Shown here piece after piece: positions 53,089 through 62,029 of a stretch of DNA of 64,000 nucleotides (its first letter is position 1; every line of letters begins with the position of its first letter). The stretch is from positions 248,001-312,000 of the forward strand of contig OZ253944.1 of NCBI GenBank assembly GCA_965267265.1, written 5' to 3'. Under the pieces are notes generated by a model, which was given only the letters and a program-made list of their open reading frames with translations, was not told the origin of the DNA and did not search any database. The DNA is from Mf105b01 sp965267265. GTDB taxonomy: Bacteria > Pseudomonadota > Alphaproteobacteria > Parvibaculales > Parvibaculaceae. Both the position numbers and the translations under genes were made by a program.

Positions 53089-54350
53089 GCGTCGACTTTT
53101 TTCATAACAAGCGATGCGTTGGTCCCGCCAAATCCGAAGGAATTGGTGAGAACAGCGCCCACTTCTTTTTCACGCGCTTTCAATGGCACCAGATCCATCT
53201 CGGTTTCAACGGAGGGATTCTCCAGATTGATGGTCGGCGGCACCACATTGTCCCGCATGGCTAGGATTGAGAAAATCGCCTCTACCGCGCCTGCGGCGCC
53301 CAATAAGTGACCGACCGACGATTTGGTCGACGACATGGACATAGTCTCGATAGAGTTCCCGAAGAGGCGCGATACGGCACCGAGTTCAATCTCGTCGCCG
53401 AGCGGCGTCGAGGTTCCATGTGCGTTCACATAATCAATATCCGCCACACCCAGACCCGAATGTCCCAGCGCCATCTTCATTGAGCGGAACCCGCCATCGC
53501 CATCGGACGCCGGTGCCGTGATGTGATAGGCATCTCCCGAAAGACCGTAGCCTGCAACTTCTGCATAGATTGTCGCCCCACGTGCCTTGGCATGTTCGTA
53601 CTCTTCAAGCACAACCACACCCGAGCCCTCACCCATAACAAAGCCGTCGCGGCCTTCATCGTAAGGACGGGACGCTTTTTCCGGCGTGTCGTTAAAACCG
53701 GTGGAAAGTGCACGGCAGGCCGCAAAACCAGCGATGCCCAGACGGCTGATGGCGGATTCAGCGCCACCGGCCACCATCACGTCAGCATCACCGAACATAA
53801 TGAGGCGGGAGGCATCGCCGATTGCGTGGGCGCCTGTGGAACAAGCGGTCACGACCGAATGGTTGGGTCCTTTAAGACCATATTTGATGGAGACATAGCC
53901 TGACGCCAGATTGATCAGACGGCCCGGGATGAAAAACGGGCTCACGCGGCGAGGCCCCTTGTCGCGCAGTGTGATCGCCGCTTCTTCAATGCCAGGAAGG
54001 CCGCCGATCCCTGAGCCGATCATCACGCCGGTCCGGCATTTCTCTTCTTCGGTCGAAGGCTCCCATCCGCTGTCCTTGATCGCCTGCTCTGCGGCGGACA
54101 AGGCGTAGATGATGAATTCGTCGATCCGCTTGGCTTCTTTGGGGTCTACCCAATCGTCCTGGATGAAAGCCCCCTCGCCTTCGCGCGGCACCTCGCAGGC
54201 GATCTTACAAGGCAGATCGCTGGTATCGAATTTGGAGATCATGCCCGCGCCGGACTCGCCGTTCAGGACCCGTTTCCAGGTGGTGTCGACGCCACATCCA
54301 AGCGGCGAGACCATTCCCATGCCTGTAACAACAACACGACGCATTCGCAT
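53085..54350 (-). CDS. fabF: beta-ketoacyl-ACP synthase II
   Basis: Elongating condensing enzyme of type II fatty-acid synthesis. ATG 54350 with GGAG upstream gives 421 residues beginning RMRRVVVTGMGMVSPLG. The Cys-His-His triad lies in VTACSTGAHAIG, NAHGTSTPLGD and SVGHLLGAAGAVEA. It is 134 bp from acpP, with a hairpin between, and overlaps mltG by 4 bp. Confidence 0.96.
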   Translation of the reverse strand: MRMRRVVVTGMGMVSPLGCGVDTTWKRVLNGESGAGMISKFDTSDLPCKIACEVPREGEGAFIQDDWVDPKEAKRIDEFIIYALSAAEQAIKDSGWEPSTEEEKCRTGVMIGSGIGGLPGIEEAAITLRDKGPRRVSPFFIPGRLINLASGYVSIKYGLKGPNHSVVTACSTGAHAIGDASRLIMFGDADVMVAGGAESAISRLGIAGFAACRALSTGFNDTPEKASRPYDEGRDGFVMGEGSGVVVLEEYEHAKARGATIYAEVAGYGLSGDAYHITAPASDGDGGFRSMKMALGHSGLGVADIDYVNAHGTSTPLGDEIELGAVSRLFGNSIETMSMSSTKSSVGHLLGAAGAVEAIFSILAMRDNVVPPTINLENPSVETEMDLVPLKAREKEVGAVLTNSFGFGGTNASLVMKKVDA

Positions 54351-54437
54351 ACACTCCAAGTTCTTAAGCCAAGCTGAGTTGGATCTTATTGTTCAACGAG
54401 GTGGGTACCCCGTGACCAGCCTACGCTGAAAAGACGA

Positions 54438-54469
54438 CGGGCGCATGCATCCTTTGGATGCAGCGCCCG
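54438..54469 (-). terminator. hairpin between acpP and fabF
   Basis: On the minus strand CGGGCGC-TGCATCC pairs with GGATGCA-T-GCGCCCG, with one bulged base and an AAA loop, 14 pairs. The following TCGTCTTTTC is only weakly T-rich, so partial termination or processing that raises acpP over fabF is likely. Confidence 0.5.
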
Positions 54470-54484
54470 ACATCGTTAATGCGT

Positions 54485-54718
54485 TTAGGAGTTGGCGCCG
54501 ATGAACTTCACTGCGTCGCCAACCGTCAGAATGGTTTCTGCAGCGTCGTCTGGAATTTCAACACCGAACTCTTCTTCGAAAGCCATGACCAGCTCGACAT
54601 TGTCGAGGCTGTCCGCGCCAAGGTCATCGATGAAGCTTGCGTTTTCCTGCACCTTGTCGGCTTCTACACCGAGATGCTCAACAACGATTTTCTTCACGCG
54701 CTCTGCAATGTCACTCAT
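54485..54718 (-). CDS. acpP: acyl carrier protein
   Basis: Carries growing acyl chains on 4'-phosphopantetheine. The 77-residue acidic protein has the prosthetic-group Ser37 in GADSLDNVEL. No alternative start. A 297-bp gap upstream separates it from fabG and probably holds its own strong promoter; an inverted repeat TGAGGT-TTAAG-ACCTCA lies at 54839-54855. Confidence 0.98.
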   Translation of the reverse strand: MSDIAERVKKIVVEHLGVEADKVQENASFIDDLGADSLDNVELVMAFEEEFGVEIPDDAAETILTVGDAVKFIGANS

Positions 54719-55015
54719 GTTCTGTCCTCAGATCCTTCGTGTTCTTCCCTGGCGCACTCGCCTGGAATTGTTTATCAGCGCCTTACCGGCGCCGGTGGCT
54801 GGCCTCGCGCAGACGCGCTTGGAAACTCTTGTGGCGGGTGAGGTTTAAGACCTCATCTTCTCCCTGTTACCACTCGGCGGCTGTTCTGGCCTCTAAACGC
54901 CGCTTTCGCAAGTAAAAATCGCGGGTTAGGTAACACACTTTTTGACGTCGCGCCAGTTTTGACAAAGGCGAAATTGGCCTAAAGGTGTGCCTCTAAGTCC
55001 TTGATATTGCTTGCT

Positions 55016-55753
55016 TTAAATCATGATCATGCCGCCGTTTACATGAATTGTCTGGCCTGTGACGTAGGCAGCTTCTTCTGACGCCAGATAAAGCACGCTG
55101 GAGGCGATTTCATCCCCTGTCCCCATACGGCCCATGGGAATCATCGCATTGACCCGTTCCTGCTGGCCTTCATCCAACGCATCCGTCATCGCCGTGGCGA
55201 TAAACCCTGGCGCCACGCAATTGACGGTGACGTTCCGCGACGCGACTTCTTGAGCGATGGATTTGGTCATGCCGGTGACGCCGGCCTTGGAGGCCGCATA
55301 GTTCGCCTGCCCCGGGTTGCCCATCGTGCCAACAACTGAGGTGATGGAAATAATCCGGCCCCAGCGGCGCTTCATCATGCCCCGCATGGAGGCCCGTGCC
55401 AGACGGAAGGAGGCCGTCAGATTGACCGCAAGAACCGTGTCCCACTCCTCGTCCTTCATGCGCATGAAAATGTTGTCTTTGGTGACACCCGCATTGTTCA
55501 CCAGGATATCCAGCTGCCCCATGGCCTCCTCAGCCTGTTTGGGCAGGGCATCAACGGCGCCGCTATCGCTCAGGTTGCAAGGCAAGATGTGGGCCCGGTC
55601 ACCGAGTTCAGACTGCAAAGCTTCTAACGCCTCAACCCGGGTGCCCGACAGCGCCACTGTCGCGCCTTGAGCGTGAAGCGTCTTGGCGACGGCGGACCCG
55701 ATGCCACCCGAAGCGCCAGTGACCAGCGCGGTTTTTCCAGTTAGATCAAACAT
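55016..55753 (-). CDS. fabG: 3-oxoacyl-ACP reductase
   Basis: NADPH-dependent short-chain dehydrogenase of fatty-acid synthesis, 245 residues. It has TGASGGIG for cofactor binding, LVNNAGVTKDN, ISITSVVGTMGNPGQANYAASKAG with the Ser-Tyr-Lys triad (read in parts), and the C-terminal YVTGQTIHVNGGM. It follows fabD by 39 bp. Confidence 0.96.
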   Translation of the reverse strand: MFDLTGKTALVTGASGGIGSAVAKTLHAQGATVALSGTRVEALEALQSELGDRAHILPCNLSDSGAVDALPKQAEEAMGQLDILVNNAGVTKDNIFMRMKDEEWDTVLAVNLTASFRLARASMRGMMKRRWGRIISITSVVGTMGNPGQANYAASKAGVTGMTKSIAQEVASRNVTVNCVAPGFIATAMTDALDEGQQERVNAMIPMGRMGTGDEIASSVLYLASEEAAYVTGQTIHVNGGMIMI

Positions 55754-55792
55754 GAAAATTCTCCTTGAGCAGTCGCGCCCAACTAATTGAAA

Positions 55793-56734
55793 TCAAAGGG
55801 TTTCGAGAAATGACGCAATGTCGGCGGGTGTGCCAACGGCGGCACCGGCAACGGACTTGTCGATCCGGCGTGTCAGGCCTGTCAGCACCTTGCCTGCCCC
55901 AGTTTCCACAAGCTCGGTCACGCCCTGTGCGGCGAGATATTTGACGCTCTCACGCCAGCGAACCATGCCGGTGACCTGCTCCACGAGGAGCTTGCGGATC
56001 TCGTCCGGGTCCGACACAGCTGACGCGGTTACATTGGCCACAACGGGAACGGTCGGCGTTTTCATTTCGACACCGGCCAGAGCTTCCGCCATGGCATCTG
56101 CTGCGGGCTGCATCAAAGCGCAGTGGAAGGGGGCACTCACCGGCAGGAGCATGGCGCGTTTGGCGCCTTTCTCTTTAGCGAGCTCAGCGGCACGCTCGAT
56201 AGCGGCTTTGGAGCCAGAAATCACCACCTGGCCGTCAGCATTGTCATTGGCGGCGGAGCAAATCTCATCTCCGGCCGCTTCTGCGGCGACAGCCTGGGCG
56301 TCTTCGAAGGACAGCCCCAGCATCGCGGCCATGGCGCCCTCGCCCACCGGCACCGCTGCTTGCATGGCCTTGCCACGGGTCTTCAAGAGCCGGGCGGTGT
56401 CTGCGAGAGAGAAAGTGCCCGCGGCGGCAAGCGCCGAATACTCGCCCAGGGAGTGGCCGGCAACGAAGCTTGCCTTGTCCGCCAGTGACCAACCGCCTTC
56501 GCTCTCCAAGGTCCGCATGACGGCGACGGAGACCGCCATCAGCGCCGGCTGGGCGTTTTCGGTCAGGGTGAGCTCATCTTCCGGGCCGCCCCACATGAGG
56601 CCAGTCAGATCCTGACCGAGTGCGTCGTTCACTTCGTCAAAAACGGCCTTGGCGACCGGGAAGGCGTCTGCCAGTTCCTTGCCCATGCCCACTGCCTGCG
56701 ATCCCTGCCCTGGAAAGGTAAATGCCCGTGTCAT
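55793..56734 (-). CDS. fabD: malonyl-CoA--ACP transacylase
   Basis: Loads malonyl groups onto ACP, 313 residues. It begins RAFTFPGQGSQAVGMG; the catalytic Ser is in VAGHSLGEYSALAAAG, and the catalytic His lies in VSAPFHCALMQPAA. First gene of the minus-strand fab cluster, divergent from rpsF. Confidence 0.96.
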   Translation of the reverse strand: MTRAFTFPGQGSQAVGMGKELADAFPVAKAVFDEVNDALGQDLTGLMWGGPEDELTLTENAQPALMAVSVAVMRTLESEGGWSLADKASFVAGHSLGEYSALAAAGTFSLADTARLLKTRGKAMQAAVPVGEGAMAAMLGLSFEDAQAVAAEAAGDEICSAANDNADGQVVISGSKAAIERAAELAKEKGAKRAMLLPVSAPFHCALMQPAADAMAEALAGVEMKTPTVPVVANVTASAVSDPDEIRKLLVEQVTGMVRWRESVKYLAAQGVTELVETGAGKVLTGLTRRIDKSVAGAAVGTPADIASFLETL

Positions 56735-56882
56735 GCGTCCCCGCTTTATTCTCTGTCATGCGTGACCCTTAAAACCCCTGAAATAGGGCCAAAGTCAGGC
56801 GGACAGAGATACAGGGTGGCTCGGGGGAGTCAAGCTGGCGCCAATAACCCTAGAATGGCGCGCCAAATGGGCATAAAGCCCC

Positions 56883-56910
56883 TTGCGTCCCGGCTTTTCC
56901 TGACTATAGT
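56883..56910 (+). promoter_or_regulatory. probable promoter of the rpsF operon
   Basis: TTGCGT (56883-56888) and TATAGT (56905-56910) with a 16-bp spacer fit a sigma70-type promoter; transcription would start near 56917 and leave a leader of about 205 nt. Confidence 0.5.
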
Positions 56911-57025
56911 GCGCCGCTTCAGAGAGGCCCCGGTTGGGGGCTGAAGGAAGCGTCAGGCGCCAGTGGATCTGGGGTTTGGCAGGAGAGGTCTCCGCGCTTC
57001 CGGTGTCTCCGCTTCTTTGATGCAC

Positions 57026-57050
57026 CTTTAGAGCCTTCCGGGGCTCAAAG
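57026..57050 (+). promoter_or_regulatory. hairpin in the rpsF leader, possible S6:S18 autoregulatory element
   Basis: CTTT-A-GAGCC pairs with GGCTC-AAAG around TTCCGG, 9 pairs with one bulged A. Known rpsF leaders bind the S6:S18 complex through a CCG-containing structure; the loop here contains CCG, but the match is not proven. Confidence 0.35.
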
Positions 57051-57121
57051 GGGGCTTTGCGCCGGGGTCCGTATTTGAGCGACGGGCCGATGCCAGATCG
57101 CTTCAGGAAAGGAAGGCCGAT

Positions 57122-57589
57122 ATGCCTCTTTATGAGCATGTCTTTATTGCGCGTCAGGATGTGAGCGCGCAGCAGGTTGAAAACCTGACGGAGCAATTCT
57201 CCACCATCATCACCGAAAACGGTGGCTCCATCGCGAAAAGCGAGTATTGGGGTCTGAAAAACCTTGCCTACAAGGTCAAGAAGAACCGCAAGGGCCACTA
57301 TCAGCTTTTGAACATCGATGCGCCGCATTCAGCCGTTGCTGAAATGGAACGCCAGATGGGCCTGAACGAAGACGTTCTGCGCCACCTCACACTGCGCGTG
57401 GATGAGCACGAAGAAGGCCCATCCGCCATGATGCAGAGCCGCAACGAACGCCGTGGTGGCGGCCGTGATCGTGGCGACCGTGGCGGGTTCCGCGGTGGCG
57501 ACCGAGATCGCGGTCCACGTGAAGATCGTGCCCCCCGTGAAGAAGCAGCTGCAGAAGCTGCCCCTGCTGCTGAGGAGACAAGCGAATGA
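57122..57589 (+). CDS. rpsF: 30S ribosomal protein S6
   Basis: Binds 16S rRNA with S18. The 155-residue protein has the S6 core (1-95; YEHVFIARQDVSAQQVENL, YWGLKNLAYKVKKNRKGHY) and a long charged tail rich in Arg, Gly and Asp (RGGGRDRGDRGGFRGGDRDR) ending in Glu/Ala. Such extensions are common in alphaproteobacteria. Overlaps rpsR by 4 bp (ATGA). Confidence 0.96.
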   Translation: MPLYEHVFIARQDVSAQQVENLTEQFSTIITENGGSIAKSEYWGLKNLAYKVKKNRKGHYQLLNIDAPHSAVAEMERQMGLNEDVLRHLTLRVDEHEEGPSAMMQSRNERRGGGRDRGDRGGFRGGDRDRGPREDRAPREEAAAEAAPAAEETSE

Positions 57590-57831
57590 GCGTCCCACAA
57601 TCTGCCGCTCGTCGGCCTTTCTTCCGTCGTCGCAAGACATGTCCCTTCTCTGGCGCCAACGCCCCAAAGATTGACTACAAGGACACAAAGCTGCTTCAGC
57701 GCTACGTTTCTGAGCGCGGCAAAATCGTGCCGAGCCGGATTACGGCCGTATCAGCCAAGAAGCAACGTGAGCTGGCCCGCGCAATCAAACGCGCCCGCTT
57801 CCTCGCTTTGCTGCCTTACCTGATCAGCTAA
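57586..57831 (+). CDS. rpsR: 30S ribosomal protein S18
   Basis: An 81-residue S18, partner of S6. It contains PFFRRRKTCPFSGANAPK with a single conserved Cys, and PSRITAVSAKKQRELARAIK, which contacts rRNA. Overlaps rpsF by 4 bp. Confidence 0.97.
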   Translation: MSVPQSAARRPFFRRRKTCPFSGANAPKIDYKDTKLLQRYVSERGKIVPSRITAVSAKKQRELARAIKRARFLALLPYLIS

Positions 57832-57838
57832 GACTTTC

Positions 57839-57870
57839 GGTCGGGCGGACGGCGCCGCCTCTGCCCGACC
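57839..57870 (+). other. hairpin between rpsR and the DUF2232 gene
   Basis: GGTCGGGC (57839-57846) pairs perfectly with GCCCGACC (57863-57870), and GGCG/CGCC lies inside. No T-run follows, so it is probably an mRNA-processing or stability element within the operon rather than a full terminator. Confidence 0.45.
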
Positions 57871-57909
57871 AACTATCTGACGTTTTAAACTCGCCTCGGA
57901 GATCTTCCC

Positions 57910-58965
57910 ATGCCGCCATATTGGGCCATCGGTGTTGGGGCTGGTCTTGTCGGGGCGTTGCTGTTTCTAACGGCGGGCGTCGGTTCCCCTATTCTTGGGC
58001 TCCCGCTCTTTTTCGCGGCCCTGCCCATCTTCCTTGCCGGTCTCGGCTGGGGATCACGGTCGGCTCTGATCGGCGCCGTCACCGGCTTTGTTGTGCTCTC
58101 ATCCACATCCAGCTTCACCGCCGGGCTCGTGTTTCTGGTGGCCGATGGGCTCGCACCAGCTTGGCTCGCCTACCTTGCGCTCCTCCATCATGTTGAGACA
58201 GTTCCCCAATTGACGCCGGCGGAGGCCGCGCGGCTCGCCCGCAAGGGCGAGGTGCCCGCTCCAGCAGAGCCGTTGCCGGAAGAGCCTGCTCCAACCGAGT
58301 GGTACCCGGCTGGCGCCCTCGTTGTCTGGACCGCCCTCATTGCTGTCGGTGTGCTCGTTGTGTCCGGTCTGTCGACGATGGCTATGGGGGTTGAAGGAGG
58401 GCTCGAAGGGGCGTTGAGAATGCTCCTGTCAGAAGATCTTATCGAAGGACGAGCGATTGAAGCGGGCCTTCAGGATCTCGGCCTCAATGCCGATCCGGAG
58501 CGGATCCTTAGCCTGATCGTGATCGCGCTGCCCGCGTTTGTGGTCATGGCCTGGAGCCTTCTTACGCTCGGCAATATGTGGCTCGCCCAGCTCATTTTGG
58601 AACGGTCGGGCAACAATCTGCGGCCGACCCCGGATTTGCTTCAAATTGAGTACCCACGCTTCCTGCTGGGCCTATTCCTAGCGGCACTGGTTCTGTCGCT
58701 TATCCCTGGATCAGCGGCCCAATTGGGCGGCGCGATCATGATTGCCCTGCTGGTCCCATATTTTCTGTTGGGTCTGGCGGTAATCCATGCTATTTCGCGC
58801 GCTTGGACGGCCCGGATCGCACTTCTGGGCGTTTTTTATGTTTTGCTGATTTTTACCGGATGGCTGATCGTACCGGTTTGCCTGATCGGACTCGCGGAAC
58901 CCTGGGCTGGCCTACGCGCCCGGTTCGCACAATCTGAGGCCCCGACGGGCGAGGAGATAAGTTAA
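57910..58965 (+). CDS. DUF2232 integral membrane protein
   Basis: A 351-residue inner-membrane protein with about eight helices (for example around 3-20, 28-70, 70-95, 135-160, 205-230, 250-305 and 310-335) and a Pro/Glu-rich cytoplasmic loop near 112-132. The DUF2232 family sits between rpsR and rplI in many alphaproteobacteria and resembles small-molecule uptake permease components. Function unknown. Its stop overlaps the rplI start by one base (TAATG). Confidence 0.83.
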   Translation: MPPYWAIGVGAGLVGALLFLTAGVGSPILGLPLFFAALPIFLAGLGWGSRSALIGAVTGFVVLSSTSSFTAGLVFLVADGLAPAWLAYLALLHHVETVPQLTPAEAARLARKGEVPAPAEPLPEEPAPTEWYPAGALVVWTALIAVGVLVVSGLSTMAMGVEGGLEGALRMLLSEDLIEGRAIEAGLQDLGLNADPERILSLIVIALPAFVVMAWSLLTLGNMWLAQLILERSGNNLRPTPDLLQIEYPRFLLGLFLAALVLSLIPGSAAQLGGAIMIALLVPYFLLGLAVIHAISRAWTARIALLGVFYVLLIFTGWLIVPVCLIGLAEPWAGLRARFAQSEAPTGEEIS

Positions 58966-59585
58966 TGGAAGTGGTTCTTCTGGAGCGAATTGAAAAGCTC
59001 GGACAGATGGGCGATGTGGTTCAGGTCAAAGACGGGTATGCCCGCAACTTCCTGCTGCCCCGTGGCAAGGCATTGCGCGCCAACAAAGAAAACCTGTCTC
59101 GCTTTGAAGCGGAACGCGCTCAGCTCGAAGCGCGGAACCTAGAAGCGAAGAAAGAAGCTGAAGGCGTCCACCAAAAGCTCGACGGATTTTCGATTGTCGT
59201 CATCCGCCAGGCTGGCGAGACCGGACAGCTTTACGGTTCAGTCTCCCCTCGCGACATTGCAGAAGGTCTCACAGAAGGTGGCTTCTCCGTTGCCCGCGGA
59301 CAGGTTGTGCTCGCAGCACCCATCAAGACGCTCGGTCTCTATGATGTGTCTGTGAAGCTTCACCCGGAAGTGACATCGACTGTTGTTGTGAATGTGGCGC
59401 GGACAGAAGAAGAAGCTGAAGCCCAGGCACGCGGCGAAGACATCAACGCCTTGAACGACGACGAAGAAGACGAGTTGGATGCCAGCGAGTTCTTCGACGA
59501 AGATGCGGCGCCTAACCTCGAAGAGGACACGGCGGAAGAAGCTGAGGCATCGACAGAAGAAGAAGCTGAAAAGCCGGTCGAATAA
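58965..59585 (+). CDS. rplI: 50S ribosomal protein L9
   Basis: A 206-residue L9 with MEVVLLERIEKLGQMGDVVQV and KDGYARNFLLPRGKA in the N-terminal rRNA-binding domain, a connecting helix and a C-terminal domain, then about 55 extra residues very rich in Glu and Asp. The acidic tail is longer than in E. coli (149 residues) but frequent in this class. A strong terminator follows. Confidence 0.96.
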   Translation: MEVVLLERIEKLGQMGDVVQVKDGYARNFLLPRGKALRANKENLSRFEAERAQLEARNLEAKKEAEGVHQKLDGFSIVVIRQAGETGQLYGSVSPRDIAEGLTEGGFSVARGQVVLAAPIKTLGLYDVSVKLHPEVTSTVVVNVARTEEEAEAQARGEDINALNDDEEDELDASEFFDEDAAPNLEEDTAEEAEASTEEEAEKPVE

Positions 59586-59614
59586 TCATCTTTCGAACTA
59601 TGAATTCCGAAGAA

Positions 59615-59636
59615 GGGCGCTGAAGCGCCCTTTTTT
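59615..59636 (+). terminator. intrinsic terminator after rplI
   Basis: GGGCGCTGAAGCGCCC hairpin followed by six T residues (59631-59636). Ends the rpsF-rpsR-DUF2232-rplI operon. Confidence 0.92.
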
Positions 59637-59681
59637 GTTGCGTTTCATCCGCTTCTTGGCCGGTCGTTTGCCATCGCCAGA

Positions 59682-60434
59682 TTATTCATAGTTGGCCCTT
59701 CTTAGGGATTCCACTCTAGCTTTTTCGCGCTGCATCAGGAAAAGATGGCCTTGCACCTCAGGATTGTTCGGTTCGATTTTGCTTGAAGGAACTGGGTTGT
59801 ATTCGTGGATCACTTTCCAAACCGCGTGCATGTCGATGACTAGTTCGCACGTCCATATGACGTTTGACTCTATAATCCCGAAGTGAACCTGCGAGTTAAC
59901 TCCCTTCGAACGCCAAAAGTTCTCAGATTCCCGCCTCCGTCTCCTTAGCGCAGAGATCGAATCTAACGATGTAGGGACCGCAAGGATGAGTTTTTGTGCA
60001 ACATCGTCAAGTTCCGGTGTAGTTGCCAACACCTTCAAACACTCGTCCCAGTGCCATTGCATCTGCAGGTCCGCCTCCGGATTCCGCTCCCTTTCAAGTT
60101 CGCGCGCTATGTGCGACAGCAGCCAATTCAGCTGGCTTAACCCAGCCACTATCTTGTCGTGCAGTTCAAGTTCCACTAGGGGAATGCTGCTCAACGCGGT
60201 TGCCCTCGCATTGCGCTCTATTGAACGCCGATCAATCAATATCAGCACAAAAATTGAAAATGCCGTCATCAGTCCGGCCAACAAAGAGCCAGAAGCAGCC
60301 AAAAAGTCTGCCACTTGATCACTGAGAAACAATGCAGACCCAACAACCCCAACCAAAACCCCACCCAAAAATGCGATCTCTTCTTTGCGGTCTAAGAATT
60401 TCCACCAGTGCCGCCACGTGACATGCTCATCCAA
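59682..60434 (-). CDS. hypothetical two-helix membrane protein
   Basis: A 250-residue protein not assigned to a family. Two membrane helices are visible (about 22-42 and 48-67), followed by a soluble cytoplasmic part rich in charged and Trp residues (WHWDECLKVLATTPELDD, RRRRRESENFWRSKG). The start is a TTG at 60434. It interrupts the usual rplI-dnaB neighbourhood on the opposite strand, and its base composition is more AT-rich than its neighbours. It may be a late insertion. Function unknown. Confidence 0.6.
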   Translation of the reverse strand: MDEHVTWRHWWKFLDRKEEIAFLGGVLVGVVGSALFLSDQVADFLAASGSLLAGLMTAFSIFVLILIDRRSIERNARATALSSIPLVELELHDKIVAGLSQLNWLLSHIARELERERNPEADLQMQWHWDECLKVLATTPELDDVAQKLILAVPTSLDSISALRRRRRESENFWRSKGVNSQVHFGIIESNVIWTCELVIDMHAVWKVIHEYNPVPSSKIEPNNPEVQGHLFLMQREKARVESLRRANYE

Positions 60435-60579
60435 CAGCCTGCTCCGAATTACCCTATGACTACGCCATGATAGACAAACCTTAGAAAACTCAGCAGCATA
60501 CCAAAAGCTCTGTTTTCGTTTGCGATTTCGAGAAAACCAGTTTTCAATATTGGTCCCAGTGGTTGGTCGTTTAAGGGCT

Positions 60580-60598
60580 CATGTACCTGGCCTACATG
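60580..60598. promoter_or_regulatory. inverted repeat upstream of cfa
   Basis: CATGTA-CCTGGCC-TACATG is a perfect 6-bp inverted repeat with a 7-bp spacer, 68 bp before the cfa start. A dimeric regulator site is possible. Confidence 0.35.
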
Positions 60599-60665
60599 CA
60601 GATGACATACGGCAGCCAAGTGAGGGGGCAGCGCTGTCGTCCACCTGAAGATCAGGAGGCGGTAG

Positions 60666-61907
60666 ATGTTTGCTTTTGTACTCGATCGATTGATTTCACA
60701 TGGAGACCTGACGCTGATTGATGCGTCTGGCACCATGCGCCATTTCGGCGACGGCACCGGCACGCCGGTCACCATAAGACTTCATAAGAAAGGGCTTGAG
60801 TGGCAGCTCGGTCTCAATCCTTACCTTAAGCTCGGTGAAGCCTATATGGATGGGTCACTCACTGTGGACGAGCCCGCGCGGATCTATGATGTGCTCGACA
60901 TCATTCTCTCAAATGTGGGGATCGCCTGGGCCCACCCGCTGGCCAAGTTTGTCGGCCGCGTTCGACGGGCGAAGCGGCGGATTGATCAGTTCAATCCTGT
61001 CGGCAGAGCGCAGGCCAACGTGGCACATCATTATGATCTGGACGCCGGGCTCTATGACCTCTTTCTAGACACTGACAAACAATATTCGTGCGGATATTTC
61101 GAGACCCCGGACACCAGTCTTGAGGCCGCCCAACTCGCCAAGAAGCGGCATATAGCGGCCAAACTGGACCTCTCCCCTGAGACCCATGTGCTGGACGTCG
61201 GCTGTGGCTGGGGCGGCCTCGCCCTCTATATCGCCCAGGAGACCGGCGCTAGGGTCACAGGCGTCACCTTAAGTGAAGAGCAATACAAGATCGCGACTGA
61301 ACGGGCCGCGCTCGCGGGCCTATCGGGCCGCGTCGACTTTCGGCTCCAAGATTATCGAGAGGTGGATGACACCTTCGACCGCATTGTCTCTGTGGGCATG
61401 TATGAGCATGTCGGCGTGCATCATTATGACGAGTTCGCTGCCAAGATTCATTCCCTCCTGAAGCCGAGCGGCATTGCGCTCATTCATACGATCGGTCGTT
61501 TGGATGAACCGGGTGCGACAAATCCGTGGATCGCAAAATACATCTTCCCAGGCGGTTACATACCTGCACTCAGTGAAGTCGCCCCGACATTGGAACGTCA
61601 TCAGTTGCTTCTGAACGACCTGGAAGTATTGCGGTTGCATTACGCTGCGACGCTACGTCATTGGCGCGACCGCTTTCTTGCTCGGTGGGACGACGCTGTC
61701 GCGCTCTACGATGAGCGGTTTGCCCGCATGTGGGAGTTTTATCTCGCCGGATCGGAGACATCCTTTCGCCACGAAGGAATGGTTGTGTTTCAGTTCCAAC
61801 TAACGCGAGAGATAGATGCGCTTCCCCTTACACGAAACTATATTTCTGACTGGGAAGAGCACCACCGCGACTCACTTGTCCAGCAGAAAAGAGTTTCGGG
61901 TGGATGA
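60666..61907 (+). CDS. cfa: cyclopropane-fatty-acyl-phospholipid synthase family
   Basis: SAM-dependent enzyme that adds a methylene to unsaturated acyl chains of membrane phospholipids. The 413-residue protein has an N-terminal lipid-binding region (LGEAYMDGSLTVDEPARIY) and the methyltransferase domain with NVAHHYDLDAGLYDLFLD, QYSCGYFE, VLDVGCGWGGLALYIA and SVGMYEHVGVHHYDEFAAKI, the active-site stretch. The ATG is preceded by AGGAGG, a very strong ribosome site. Some relatives make other methylated lipids. Confidence 0.92.
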   Translation: MFAFVLDRLISHGDLTLIDASGTMRHFGDGTGTPVTIRLHKKGLEWQLGLNPYLKLGEAYMDGSLTVDEPARIYDVLDIILSNVGIAWAHPLAKFVGRVRRAKRRIDQFNPVGRAQANVAHHYDLDAGLYDLFLDTDKQYSCGYFETPDTSLEAAQLAKKRHIAAKLDLSPETHVLDVGCGWGGLALYIAQETGARVTGVTLSEEQYKIATERAALAGLSGRVDFRLQDYREVDDTFDRIVSVGMYEHVGVHHYDEFAAKIHSLLKPSGIALIHTIGRLDEPGATNPWIAKYIFPGGYIPALSEVAPTLERHQLLLNDLEVLRLHYAATLRHWRDRFLARWDDAVALYDERFARMWEFYLAGSETSFRHEGMVVFQFQLTREIDALPLTRNYISDWEEHHRDSLVQQKRVSGG

Positions 61908-61947
61908 CTAATGAATGAACTAAAACGCTCGCCCGGTTTTGTCCCCG

Positions 61948-61956
61948 TTTTCCACA
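61948..61956 (+). promoter_or_regulatory. single DnaA-box-like site upstream of dnaB
   Basis: TTTTCCACA fits the TTWTNCACA DnaA-box consensus and lies 74 bp before the dnaB start. A single 9-mer can occur by chance. Confidence 0.25.
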
Positions 61957-62029
61957 GGCGGCGAAAATAGTTCAGCGAAAAAGACGCGACCTGCTTCCCG
62001 CTAGATCGGCATTGCCTTAAAACAGGAGC

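Larger units (their letters stand above)
56735..57121. other. 387-bp divergent region between fabD and rpsF
   Basis: No gene seen. It holds a good sigma70-like promoter toward rpsF (56883-56910), a roughly 200-nt rpsF leader with a bulged hairpin (57026-57050), and presumably the fabD promoter near 56750-56800. The ribosome site for rpsF is AGGAAAGGAAGG just before 57122. Confidence 0.5.
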
